From: Lachnospiraceae bacterium
GTDB taxonomy: Bacteria; Bacillota; Clostridia; Lachnospirales; Lachnospiraceae
Assembly (NCBI GenBank): GCA_014804615.1
Contig: JAAUZL010000024.1
Coordinates: forward strand, 363,064 to 400,525
Direction of reading: 5' to 3'
Length of the DNA stretch: 37,462 bases
The notes under the pieces are model-generated. The model worked only from the letters and a program-made list of their open reading frames with translations. It had not been told where the DNA came from and made no database searches. The position numbers were made by a program, and so were the translations under genes. Positions 15,800-22,867 of the stretch are shown here, piece after piece (the stretch's first letter is position 1; each line of letters starts with the position of its first letter).

Positions 15800-16325
15800 A
15801 ATTCACACCTCCAAAATTTTTTATAAAAGATATACCATTCTCTTCAGAAAAGAGGCATGGGATCACTCAATACCAGTCAACGGATTCAAACAAAACAGGA
15901 GGACTCAAAACAGGATGGTCTGTCTTAAAACAGCCAAGCTTTTCTCGTAACACCACTGTCTTTCTACGATCGTTCTCAAACCATCCTTCATTCGTGAAAT
16001 TTTCCATTCCGCAAGACGCTGTAAACAAATTTTTTGCAGTTTTTCTATTTTTCAGTGTTTCGCAAAAGCCCCATAAAACCGCGATTTTGAATCACTGAAA
16101 CTGGTTTTTGCTTATTATTTCACCCCAAAAATAATCAAAAAAATAGGAAAAACCAATCCCTCATAAACAACAATGATAAACATACTCAATGATCCTAGCC
16201 CGCCTCTTTTAACGGTTCGTAAAATATCAGCCCCAGTACAACAGCGTGTTGTAAAAACCGCATTAGGCCATGCTGCGCATCGTCTAACGCGGTTTCACAA
16301 GCTCTGGAACAATTTGCGAAAAAAA
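15800..16325. other. Gene-free stretch with inverted repeats
   Basis: No gene is supported in these 526 bp. It contains a 12-bp imperfect stem (AAACCGCATTAG 16255-16266, CTAACGCGGTTT 16284-16295) and the dyad TACAAC/GTTGTA (16237-16253), just downstream of the GGCT-HTH stop. The rest is AT-rich. It may hold the GGCT-HTH operon terminator and the promoter of the next gene. Confidence 0.4.
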
Positions 16326-16976
16326 TCAGTTTCCCAGCAACAGATGCGGCGGCACTTCCAAGACCTCCGCAATCTTCATGACTGTGTCGGAACGCGCCCT
16401 ATTGATCTTCCTTTCACCACTCTCATACTTTTGGAGGGTCTTACAGGAAACTCCTGCGGCATCCGCAAGCTGTGCCTGAGTCATCCCTCTCTCCCTGCGG
16501 TAAAATTGTAAAGGATTCGGCAGAGCGGCATCTGCATCCGCCACCCTCTGCCATGCCTCATAAAGCTTCTCCTCCTCTAAACCAAAATATTGATATCCTG
16601 ACAGCACTGCCTCGAAGTACCCCTGAGATGGCAGACGTGGTACTGCACGCGGATTCATCACATAGACTAAACCACTGATCCGCCTACCGTCATCCATCAG
16701 GACATCCATGCACTCTCTCGTATAATGAATGGGCTGTCCTTCATATCGGTCAAGCGCCTGCTCATCTCTCCTGCTGATCCGCCAGACTGCCACAGGAACA
16801 GCCTCACCCTCACAGGCTTCGATGGTGGCAAATGCACTCGCACCCAAAGCCCGAAATGCAAGCCTGTAGCCCTCAATGATACCTGTACCGACTGCCTCTG
16901 CATCAGGACAGCGGTATGCCATCTGCCTGATATTTAGATTACTGCCATACGCTACATATAGTGTCTTTTTCATCAT
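16326..16976 (-). CDS. Gamma-glutamylcyclotransferase fused to an XRE helix-turn-helix
   Basis: A 216-residue two-domain protein. Residues 1-130 are an AIG2/GGCT fold: YVAYGSNLN (7-15) is the substrate loop and Glu79 in LDRYEGQPIHY is the expected catalytic acid. Residues 153-216 are a Cro/CI HTH (MTQAQLADAAGVSCKTLQKY then IAEVLEVPPHLLL). GGCT enzymes release 5-oxoproline from gamma-glutamyl amines or peptides. It follows the amidoligase gene by 69 bp and has AAAGGAGG before ATG, so both are one operon. The HTH may make the enzyme its own regulator or tie it to DNA. Confidence 0.85.
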   Translation of the reverse strand: MMKKTLYVAYGSNLNIRQMAYRCPDAEAVGTGIIEGYRLAFRALGASAFATIEACEGEAVPVAVWRISRRDEQALDRYEGQPIHYTRECMDVLMDDGRRISGLVYVMNPRAVPRLPSQGYFEAVLSGYQYFGLEEEKLYEAWQRVADADAALPNPLQFYRRERGMTQAQLADAAGVSCKTLQKYESGERKINRARSDTVMKIAEVLEVPPHLLLGN

Positions 16977-17045
16977 AACTGTCCTCCTTTTGTTATGCTA
17001 TTAATGGGTTAACTGTTTATATACCCCTGACAGGAGAGGATGCGC

Positions 17046-17945
17046 TTACGCGCATCGCCCGTGTCTCCATGCAGAATCACCAGTCAGGTTCTTGATCATA
17101 TGGTGGCGGCAAGTCTTGAATTCATCACCGATCAGGCCAAGCCTTAAAAGCCAGCAACGCATGCAGTACTTCTCGTTATCCGTCACACTCCTGCGGCAAC
17201 TCGCCTTCTTTTGCGTCAGTGCCTGATGACTAAGAGCCAGACAGAACTGAATGTATGCCTTTATCTCCCCAGCGTGTGTCGTGGAATTGAAGAGCCTGAA
17301 TTCTACTGTTCCTTTTGTGAATGTTGCATGAAGATTCAACCCGCGGTATCGGCTTGAATTATAGTGGGCATCTCTCGAACCACTCGTCCCTGCATACCAC
17401 ACATCTGCCAATTCTGCCAGTGTCTGGGGCTTTCGGCGGTTGATTACCCCGATCAGATCCTCGTTGACCTTCTGGCAATATTGCAACCTCTCTGGAGCGA
17501 TCTGGAGTGCCCTATACAGAATATCCTCCTTCTGTGCCATGAGATTTACCAGATTCTTCAAGGTCTGTGGAGTATGGCAACTGGCGTCCACGTGGATATG
17601 AATACCGCAGGACTTATTCACAAACGCACCTGCATGGCGGAGCTGTCTGACCACCTCCTGCAAATCCTCGATATCTGCATAGCTGAGGATCGGGCTGACA
17701 ACTTCTGTGGAATACTCACGCCCAGCCATGCTTTTGCCACCTGATGCTGTCTTCTTCTGGCAGGTGATGGATGCATCGGACATTGCCTTCCATACTCGCC
17801 CCTGACGATCCTTTGCATGATATGCACTGTAACTACCCCCTGCATATGAAGATACTGTGCCAAAATACTTTGCGATCACCTGCGCCGCCCGCTCCCTCGT
17901 GATCCCTGTCATTTCAATTTCGATACCAAACTTTTGTGTTCTCAT
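17046..17945 (-). CDS. Amidoligase (glutamine-synthetase-like COOH-NH2 ligase)
   Basis: A 299-residue protein of the Amidoligase_2 family, which is predicted to form amide bonds with ATP. It has GIEIEMTG (7-14, metal-binding Glu pair), EVVSPIL (81-87), GIHIHVD (114-120) and VEFRLFNST near residue 220, the set seen in the GS-like fold. Length is normal. The start follows AAGGAGG. Families of this type are known to pair with GGCT genes in mobile elements, where the ligase may add glutamyl-like groups and the cyclotransferase remove them. Substrate unknown: protein, peptide, lipid or wall amine are all possible. Confidence 0.88.
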   Translation of the reverse strand: MRTQKFGIEIEMTGITRERAAQVIAKYFGTVSSYAGGSYSAYHAKDRQGRVWKAMSDASITCQKKTASGGKSMAGREYSTEVVSPILSYADIEDLQEVVRQLRHAGAFVNKSCGIHIHVDASCHTPQTLKNLVNLMAQKEDILYRALQIAPERLQYCQKVNEDLIGVINRRKPQTLAELADVWYAGTSGSRDAHYNSSRYRGLNLHATFTKGTVEFRLFNSTTHAGEIKAYIQFCLALSHQALTQKKASCRRSVTDNEKYCMRCWLLRLGLIGDEFKTCRHHMIKNLTGDSAWRHGRCA

Positions 17946-17992
17946 AACCTTTTCCTCCTTAGATCGTACATTTGTTCTCTTCCGGTGTGTCC

Positions 17993-18021
17993 ATGTTACC
18001 TCTACAGGGGGAGTTGTTCAA
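17993..18021 (-). promoter_or_regulatory. Possible promoter of the amidoligase operon
   Basis: On the minus strand TTGAAC (18016-18021), 17 bp, TAACAT (17993-17998). The -10 is weak. It is 48 bp before the start codon. Confidence 0.4.
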
Positions 18022-18050
18022 CTCATTTATGCACTCTAAACTAAACAAAA

Positions 18051-18353
18051 ATGTCTGATAAAATGAATACTGTCTTTGTCAGTTATGCTGCCCATGAGCC
18101 AAACTGCGCAGGCTGTGCAGAGAGACAACTCTGCCAATACGCAGATGGCAGAGGAAAGCTACCCCCAGACACAGAAAAGGATTCTACAAAAATCACGAAA
18201 TACCTGAAGAACAAAACTGGGGAAAAATTATGGCGGTGCCAGCGCACCGCATGGCATCGTTCGAAATGTCTCGCAAAACAGACTGATCCAGTTTTCAGGG
18301 AAAAACAGGAAATAAGTAAAGATAAGAACAAACCTTGGATCATGACTAAATAG
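18051..18353 (+). CDS. Doubtful 100-aa ORF with Cys cluster
   Basis: An open frame with NCAGCAERQLCQY and later WRCQRTAWHRSKC, lysine-rich at the end. There is no ribosome site before either possible ATG, no family is recognised and it stands alone in plus orientation. It may be a chance frame. Confidence 0.22.
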   Translation: MSDKMNTVFVSYAAHEPNCAGCAERQLCQYADGRGKLPPDTEKDSTKITKYLKNKTGEKLWRCQRTAWHRSKCLAKQTDPVFREKQEISKDKNKPWIMTK

Positions 18354-19345
18354 ATGATAATTTTAATAACACATAAAGATATGATAATAAACTAATGCTT
18401 TCAGAGCTGCCGATGATGGACTGCCTCCCGCCCAACCACCCCTGAAGAATACGCTCACTATGTCTGGTACATTCATACTACACAAAACAGAATTTACTCT
18501 CTGCTCAACTTTCGGAGGTGTCGTTTTTTGTGTCTCTATTATATAAATACTATTAATTTGATATAAATGAACTGAAAAAAGATCTCAACAAAATCCATAC
18601 CTCTCCTCAGAATTTACTATATATAAATAGCTTTTCCAATTTGACTGAAATAGCAGGCAGGCCTGTATGCACACGTATGACCACACTCAGGATATAATGG
18701 CACTATGCAAAAAACAAGATATACACACTACTGATGCCCGAATATAGGCCTGTGGAGGCCATGCAACAGATGACAGATCTGGGGAAAATCCGTGTTCGGA
18801 TGTTACAAAATCAGGGTTCTGAAAGCCCCTCCAGATTACAAAATCCTTTTTCTTAATCATTCACAGATTACATATGAGACAAAAGCTGTGAATTTGGCAT
18901 TACAATCTCTAAGCAAAATAACTTCTATCGGACTACACATCCTGCAAAATCGCTTGTCACGAGATTACATCTTCTTCATTTTTACACATCATGAAAATTA
19001 CAAATTTCCTCAAAAATTCTAAAGCACAGAATACACATACGGCACTTCGCATCGAGTCCTATATTACATTTCTCGCTCCATCAGTAATGAAAAAAAATTA
19101 CTCCATAAATCAATTTACGCATTCTATAAAGATTTTTTTTGCACGGGTATGGATTTTCATATCGATGAGTTGATCAAAATTGATCCCGAAAAATCTTTTT
19201 TAGTTGTCAATATACCCCCCTTTTGAGGTGGATATTGCCATTTTGGCTTAGTATTTTTGTTCAAACTGAGTTGGCACTTGATCTCGGCTATATAAACCAT
19301 CTTCCTTTTCAAAAATTGGGGAAGATGGAAAGCGAGGTCATTTAG
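18354..19345. other. 1-kb AT-rich gene-free stretch of the element
   Basis: No supported gene on either strand. There are TATATAAATA-type runs near 18540-18630 and a hairpin with arms CAATAT (19208-19213) and ATATTG (19232-19237) about 110 bp before the methyltransferase start. The size and AT content suit an origin, transfer origin or decayed gene, but nothing specific was identified. Confidence 0.4.
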
Positions 19346-20683
19346 ATGACGAAAAAAACATGCGTAACTCAACAACATCAAGGCACTGCACACCCGCCAA
19401 GGACCCTGAAATTCAGTCGGGCCTTAATTGCCAAAGCCTCGGAGTTTTTCAAGGCACATTCGAAACGTGAACCCAAATCGGACTCCGAAAGCATTTTATA
19501 CGGCCTGCTTGCGTATTCAGGGTGTAGAATCAATGTAATCGAGACACGCAGACAACATATCATACTGATCCCGTCGGCTGAAGAACGCCTCACTCTTCAT
19601 CCCACATCCGTTCGTATCCCCGATGCGCTTTACGCCGATCTGCAAGAAATAGCACTGCAATGTGCAGTTACTGTGCAAGAAATCGCAGCTCTGATTCTCG
19701 TGGATGTTGTCACGCAAAACGATCCACCGCGTCATGCGCTCCGCATTCCCGGAAGTAAGCGAGATCCGCGTATGCAGAAAGCGATCTCCAGCATCCTCAG
19801 CAACTGCAACAATAATCTCGGCGGTCACTACTACGATGCCAGCGTGGAACCCTGCGGCGGTGCTCTTGAAATTCATCAGAATTTTAAGGTGGCTGATGAA
19901 GAGATCATCTGTGACATTGATCCCGAAAAAATCAACCTTTATCAAGTAATTCAAAAGCAACATAAAGCATTCGTATCGTGTGCCCTGTCACATGGAATTG
20001 ATTATCAAACCTTCGAATGTCTTAAAGAAAGAGTCTCCCGTAATAGGGTTGAGAGAGCAGCCAGATATTTTTATCTGTGCCTGAATTCTTCGCGCAATAG
20101 CGGAGAAAAATACAAAGGACTGAAGCTCCGTACATACTTGAACGCTATCGCCGCTACATACATATTGCAAGCTCGTCTGCAAGCGACACGAATCTACAGA
20201 CGAGACATCTTCAAGACACTGAACAGTAGAAACTTACCCGCAGGCAAGACTCTGCTGATCGTTGATCCACCCTACCTCGCGACCCACGCATACGCAGACA
20301 ATCTGACTTATCAGGAGCATGAGAAGCTGGCTAAACGGCTTCTAACTCTGTGCAAAAAAGAGAATCGTGATCTCCTGTACTTTTGCCGTATAACTGACGG
20401 ACATGACAAGCTTGATTCCAATGAACAGGCAATCAAGCTGAAAAATGACCAAATTATGCAGGGACTGATTGACGACCTTTACTTCGGACACGGCTTATAT
20501 TATACGGACGTTTGTCTCGATCATGGGATTATCGAACGCATCATTACGTCTTTCCCCTTCGAGGGCGCAACACAGTATGGTAATGAGAAAGAGCGGCATG
20601 GCAAGGTGCCAGATACCTCGGAGGAATTTGCCGATCCACATCCATGTGCTTCACCATTGGTTGAAATGGGGGTGAACGCATAA
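19346..20683 (+). CDS. D12-class DNA adenine methyltransferase with extra N-terminal domain
   Basis: A 445-residue protein. The C-terminal two thirds carry Dam-like motifs: PGSKRD (135-140), SVEPCGGALE (156-165, the cofactor-binding motif, normally FxEPFxGGG), ICDIDPEKIN (178-187) and the catalytic VDPPY (296-300) followed by THAYADNLTYQEHEKL. This suits N6-adenine methylation by the D12 class. The first 130 residues are not part of standard Dam; SVRIPDALYADLQEIA and the following helix resemble a ribbon-helix-helix-like segment. The first Phe of the cofactor motif and one Gly are changed, so activity needs testing. Start follows GCGAGG. The stop overlaps the integrase start (TAATG). Confidence 0.75.
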   Translation: MTKKTCVTQQHQGTAHPPRTLKFSRALIAKASEFFKAHSKREPKSDSESILYGLLAYSGCRINVIETRRQHIILIPSAEERLTLHPTSVRIPDALYADLQEIALQCAVTVQEIAALILVDVVTQNDPPRHALRIPGSKRDPRMQKAISSILSNCNNNLGGHYYDASVEPCGGALEIHQNFKVADEEIICDIDPEKINLYQVIQKQHKAFVSCALSHGIDYQTFECLKERVSRNRVERAARYFYLCLNSSRNSGEKYKGLKLRTYLNAIAATYILQARLQATRIYRRDIFKTLNSRNLPAGKTLLIVDPPYLATHAYADNLTYQEHEKLAKRLLTLCKKENRDLLYFCRITDGHDKLDSNEQAIKLKNDQIMQGLIDDLYFGHGLYYTDVCLDHGIIERIITSFPFEGATQYGNEKERHGKVPDTSEEFADPHPCASPLVEMGVNA

Positions 20684-21933
20684 TGAAAGTTTATCCCCGT
20701 TATCATAAAACAGCCAGCGAAATAGATCTATTGATATTGCAGGATTGCCTCGATTCTGGTATTGTGTCTCATGATAAGACGCTCGAAAATATTATTATGA
20801 ATCGAAGATCAGAAATTATTAAGAACCACGAAGCAACACGAAGCATCTGGCAGAGTAAAACCACCCTGAAGTGGTGTACTAAACTTGGTGCCGACAAGCA
20901 GTTGGTGGTACGGAAAGAAAGGTGGGACTTAGAAAACGCCATCGTAGAATACTATCTTACAAACGAGAAACTCACCGCCACAGTCGATGATGTATTTCAG
21001 GAGTGGCTCCAATATGAATCAACACATACGGAACACAGTATGAAAACTATCAACGAGTACGAGGGCGAATATAAGCGGTTCCTTGCAGGAACAGAGTTTG
21101 CGTCAACTACTATTCGCTCCGTCACGGAGATGGACATCGTCCGACTCCTGAGATCGATAGTAACAGGGGGTGAGAAAATCCAACGGAAACGTTACGCCGC
21201 AGTAAAGACCATCATTCGTACACTTTTTAACTTCGCGCGAATCCACATGGAAATCGACTGCATAACTGTAACGAATATTCTGGCAGATATACACTTCCCA
21301 GATGCGGCATTCAAGGAAAAAGATAACGATGATGCCAAGCAGGTGTTCAATCACTCAGAAATCAAATTGATAAAAGAGGAGCTGAGAAATACAGACAATC
21401 CTCTGGAACTCGGCATCCTGCTGGCACTCGAAACTGGTCTCAGAGTCGGAGAACTTTGTACTCTCAGGCGCGAATGCATCAAAGACGATTATCTTATAAT
21501 CAGATACTCTCAGCATAAGTACAAACGCGATGGAAAGTTTTACTACTCTGTAGGCGCGCCCAAAAAGGGGAAAGAAAGAACTGTTGTATTAAACTATGAC
21601 GCGAAAAAAATTATACAAAAAATACTCGCACTACACGATAGCGAATGGATTTTCCCAGACGAAGCAGACACTACTCAATGGAGGAAAGCGCATTGCTTCG
21701 ATGGAGCAATTCGCAGAGTATGCAAGCGATTAGGAATTGCTGAACGTTCTATGCACAAACTGAGAAAGACATACGCATCCTATATCCTAACCGAAGAATC
21801 TAAGGTAACGGATAAGCTAGCACAAGGACAGCTAGGACACCGCGATATACAAACAACGCGGAATCATTATTATTATGATATCTACGATAAAGAGGAAAAG
21901 GTGCGCATCCTTGGCAATATTCGGATAGGTTAA
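20683..21933 (+). CDS. Tyrosine site-specific integrase
   Basis: A 416-residue phage-type integrase. The N-terminal part includes an arm-binding and core-binding region (HTEHSMKTINEYEGEYKRFL). The catalytic domain has Arg254 in TGLRVGEL, a Lys near 297 (KKGKERTVVL), H358-x-x-R361 in MHKLRKTYASY, His386 in LGHRDIQTT and the Tyr cluster 396-398. It overlaps the methyltransferase stop by 1 nt, so both proteins are probably made together. It lies beside the tRNA-Cys att site, as expected for the enzyme that inserted the element. Its stop codon is inside the GGTTAACCCC repeat. Confidence 0.95.
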   Translation: MKVYPRYHKTASEIDLLILQDCLDSGIVSHDKTLENIIMNRRSEIIKNHEATRSIWQSKTTLKWCTKLGADKQLVVRKERWDLENAIVEYYLTNEKLTATVDDVFQEWLQYESTHTEHSMKTINEYEGEYKRFLAGTEFASTTIRSVTEMDIVRLLRSIVTGGEKIQRKRYAAVKTIIRTLFNFARIHMEIDCITVTNILADIHFPDAAFKEKDNDDAKQVFNHSEIKLIKEELRNTDNPLELGILLALETGLRVGELCTLRRECIKDDYLIIRYSQHKYKRDGKFYYSVGAPKKGKERTVVLNYDAKKIIQKILALHDSEWIFPDEADTTQWRKAHCFDGAIRRVCKRLGIAERSMHKLRKTYASYILTEESKVTDKLAQGQLGHRDIQTTRNHYYYDIYDKEEKVRILGNIRIG

Positions 21934-21949
21934 CCCCAGTTAACCCCTG
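21928..21949. repeat. Element-end repeat near the integrase stop, possible arm site
   Basis: GGTTAACCCCAGTTAACCCC, matching 12801-12823 at the far end in the same orientation. It overlaps the integrase stop codon. Confidence 0.6.
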
Positions 21950-21961
21950 AAACCAACAAAA

Positions 21962-22001
21962 GGAAAATGGCTCAACCCCACTGTTTACAAGGGGTTGAGC
22001 C
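21962..22001 (-). terminator. Replacement terminator for tRNA-Cys brought by the element
   Basis: GGCTCAACCCC (21969-21979) and GGGGTTGAGCC (21991-22001) form an 11-bp perfect stem; on the minus strand ATTTTCCTTTT follows. It lies 13 bp past the tRNA-Cys 3' end, inside the element. Confidence 0.78.
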
Positions 22002-22011
22002 ACTCAACACA

Positions 22012-22033
22012 AGAGGCGCAGACCGGATTTGAA
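22012..22033. repeat. tRNA-proximal att copy (22-bp direct repeat)
   Basis: Identical to 12721-12742; it covers the tRNA-Cys acceptor 3' strand and part of the T arm. Confidence 0.9.
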
Positions 22034-22085
22034 CCGGTGAATCAGGGTGTTGCAGACCCACGCCTTACCGCTTGGCTACTGCGCC
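22014..22085 (-). tRNA. tRNA-Cys (anticodon GCA)
   Basis: A full cloverleaf on the minus strand: acceptor GGCGCAG/CTGCGCC, anticodon loop CTGCAAC in a GGGT/ACCC stem, T arm with GGTTCAAATCC, and discriminator U73 as expected for Cys. Its 3' end was rebuilt by the inserted element and is intact. Confidence 0.95.
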
Positions 22086-22117
22086 GTATAGAATTATTTC
22101 AGGTCTTTTATGACCGA

Positions 22118-22189
22118 TGACTCCAACGGGAATCGAACCCGTGTTACCGCCGTGAAAGGGCGATGTCTTAACCGCTTGACCATGGAGCC
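22118..22189 (-). tRNA. tRNA-Glu (anticodon TTC)
   Basis: Acceptor GGCTCCA/TGGAGTC, anticodon loop CTTTCAC (TTC), T arm GGGTTCGATTCCC, all on the minus strand. It lies 32 bp upstream of tRNA-Cys and is probably co-transcribed with it. Confidence 0.95.
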
Positions 22190-22335
22190 TCATGAAAGGC
22201 CTCAGGTAGCCTTAACGAATGATATGATACCACATTCCGTCTCGTTTGGCAAGGGGAAGATTGTAGAAATTCTCTGCTTTTCACAACTTCTCTAAAACGT
22301 CATAAACTAATCTCAAAGCCTACAGGAGCTTTCTT

Positions 22336-22833
22336 ATGTATAACTCTCAACTCACACCCGCAACGACTTTCACGCAGCTTCTCTTCCACGATCACCCGGG
22401 CGCGATTGCCTGGATTAACGGTAATAAAAATTATCCCGGAATGAATGGTCTGATCAAATTTTATCATACCACTTACGGCGGCGTGCTGGTGGAAGCACAG
22501 ATTTTCAATCTTCCCGACATCACCCTCCCCGGTTCCAGCAGCTTCTATGCCATGCACATACACGAAACAGGGGATTGCGGCGATGCCTTTGCCCATACCG
22601 GCATGCACTACAACCCCCAGAACACAGAACATCCGAATCACGCCGGCGACATGCCCCCGCTTCTGAGCAATCAAGGGTATGCCTACAGCGTTTTCTATGA
22701 TAAGAGATTTACGATTCAGGAGATCATCGGAAGAGCCGTCATCATACATGAAAAGCCCGATGATTTCACCACACAGCCATCCGGAAATTCCGGCGCAAAA
22801 ATAGGCTGTGGGGTCATTAAATGGGCTGACTAG
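22336..22833 (+). CDS. Cu/Zn superoxide dismutase family protein, no signal peptide
   Basis: A 165-residue protein with the Cu/Zn SOD metal ligands: HIHETGDC (74-81), GMHYNP (89-94), NHAGDMPPL (101-109) and IIHEKPDDFTTQPSGNSG (136-153). The Cys pair at 81 and 158 (GCGVI) would give the structural disulfide. Bacterial SodC is usually exported, but here the protein starts MYNSQLTPATTF without any hydrophobic segment, so it is probably cytoplasmic. The gene stands alone after the tRNAs, preceded by ACAGGAG. Confidence 0.88.
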   Translation: MYNSQLTPATTFTQLLFHDHPGAIAWINGNKNYPGMNGLIKFYHTTYGGVLVEAQIFNLPDITLPGSSSFYAMHIHETGDCGDAFAHTGMHYNPQNTEHPNHAGDMPPLLSNQGYAYSVFYDKRFTIQEIIGRAVIIHEKPDDFTTQPSGNSGAKIGCGVIKWAD

Positions 22834-22867
22834 AGTGTGTGACAAATCACCGTTGTATGGGGACGGA

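Larger units (their letters stand above)
12721..22033. mobile_element. Integrative element inserted at tRNA-Cys
   Basis: A 9.3-kb segment bounded by a 22-bp perfect direct repeat (12721-12742 and 22012-22033) that equals the 3' end of tRNA-Cys. A tyrosine integrase sits beside the tRNA end. Both ends carry GGTTAACCCC repeats that may be integrase arm sites. Cargo on the minus strand: Cys-rich lipoprotein, structured RNA, serine recombinase, dead recombinase paralog, GGCT-HTH fusion, amidoligase. On the plus strand: adenine methyltransferase and integrase. No relaxase, conjugation, capsid or replication gene was recognised, so it is a small integrative or satellite-like element, perhaps mobilised in trans. 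Confidence 0.88.

Noticed and set aside
18083-18343. 86-aa hydrophobic frame on the minus strand opposite the 100-aa frame
   Set aside because: No ribosome site or family; it is the shadow of an equally doubtful frame.
22300-22845. 181-aa minus-strand frame over the SOD gene
   Set aside because: The plus strand has all Cu/Zn SOD ligands, so this is its shadow.
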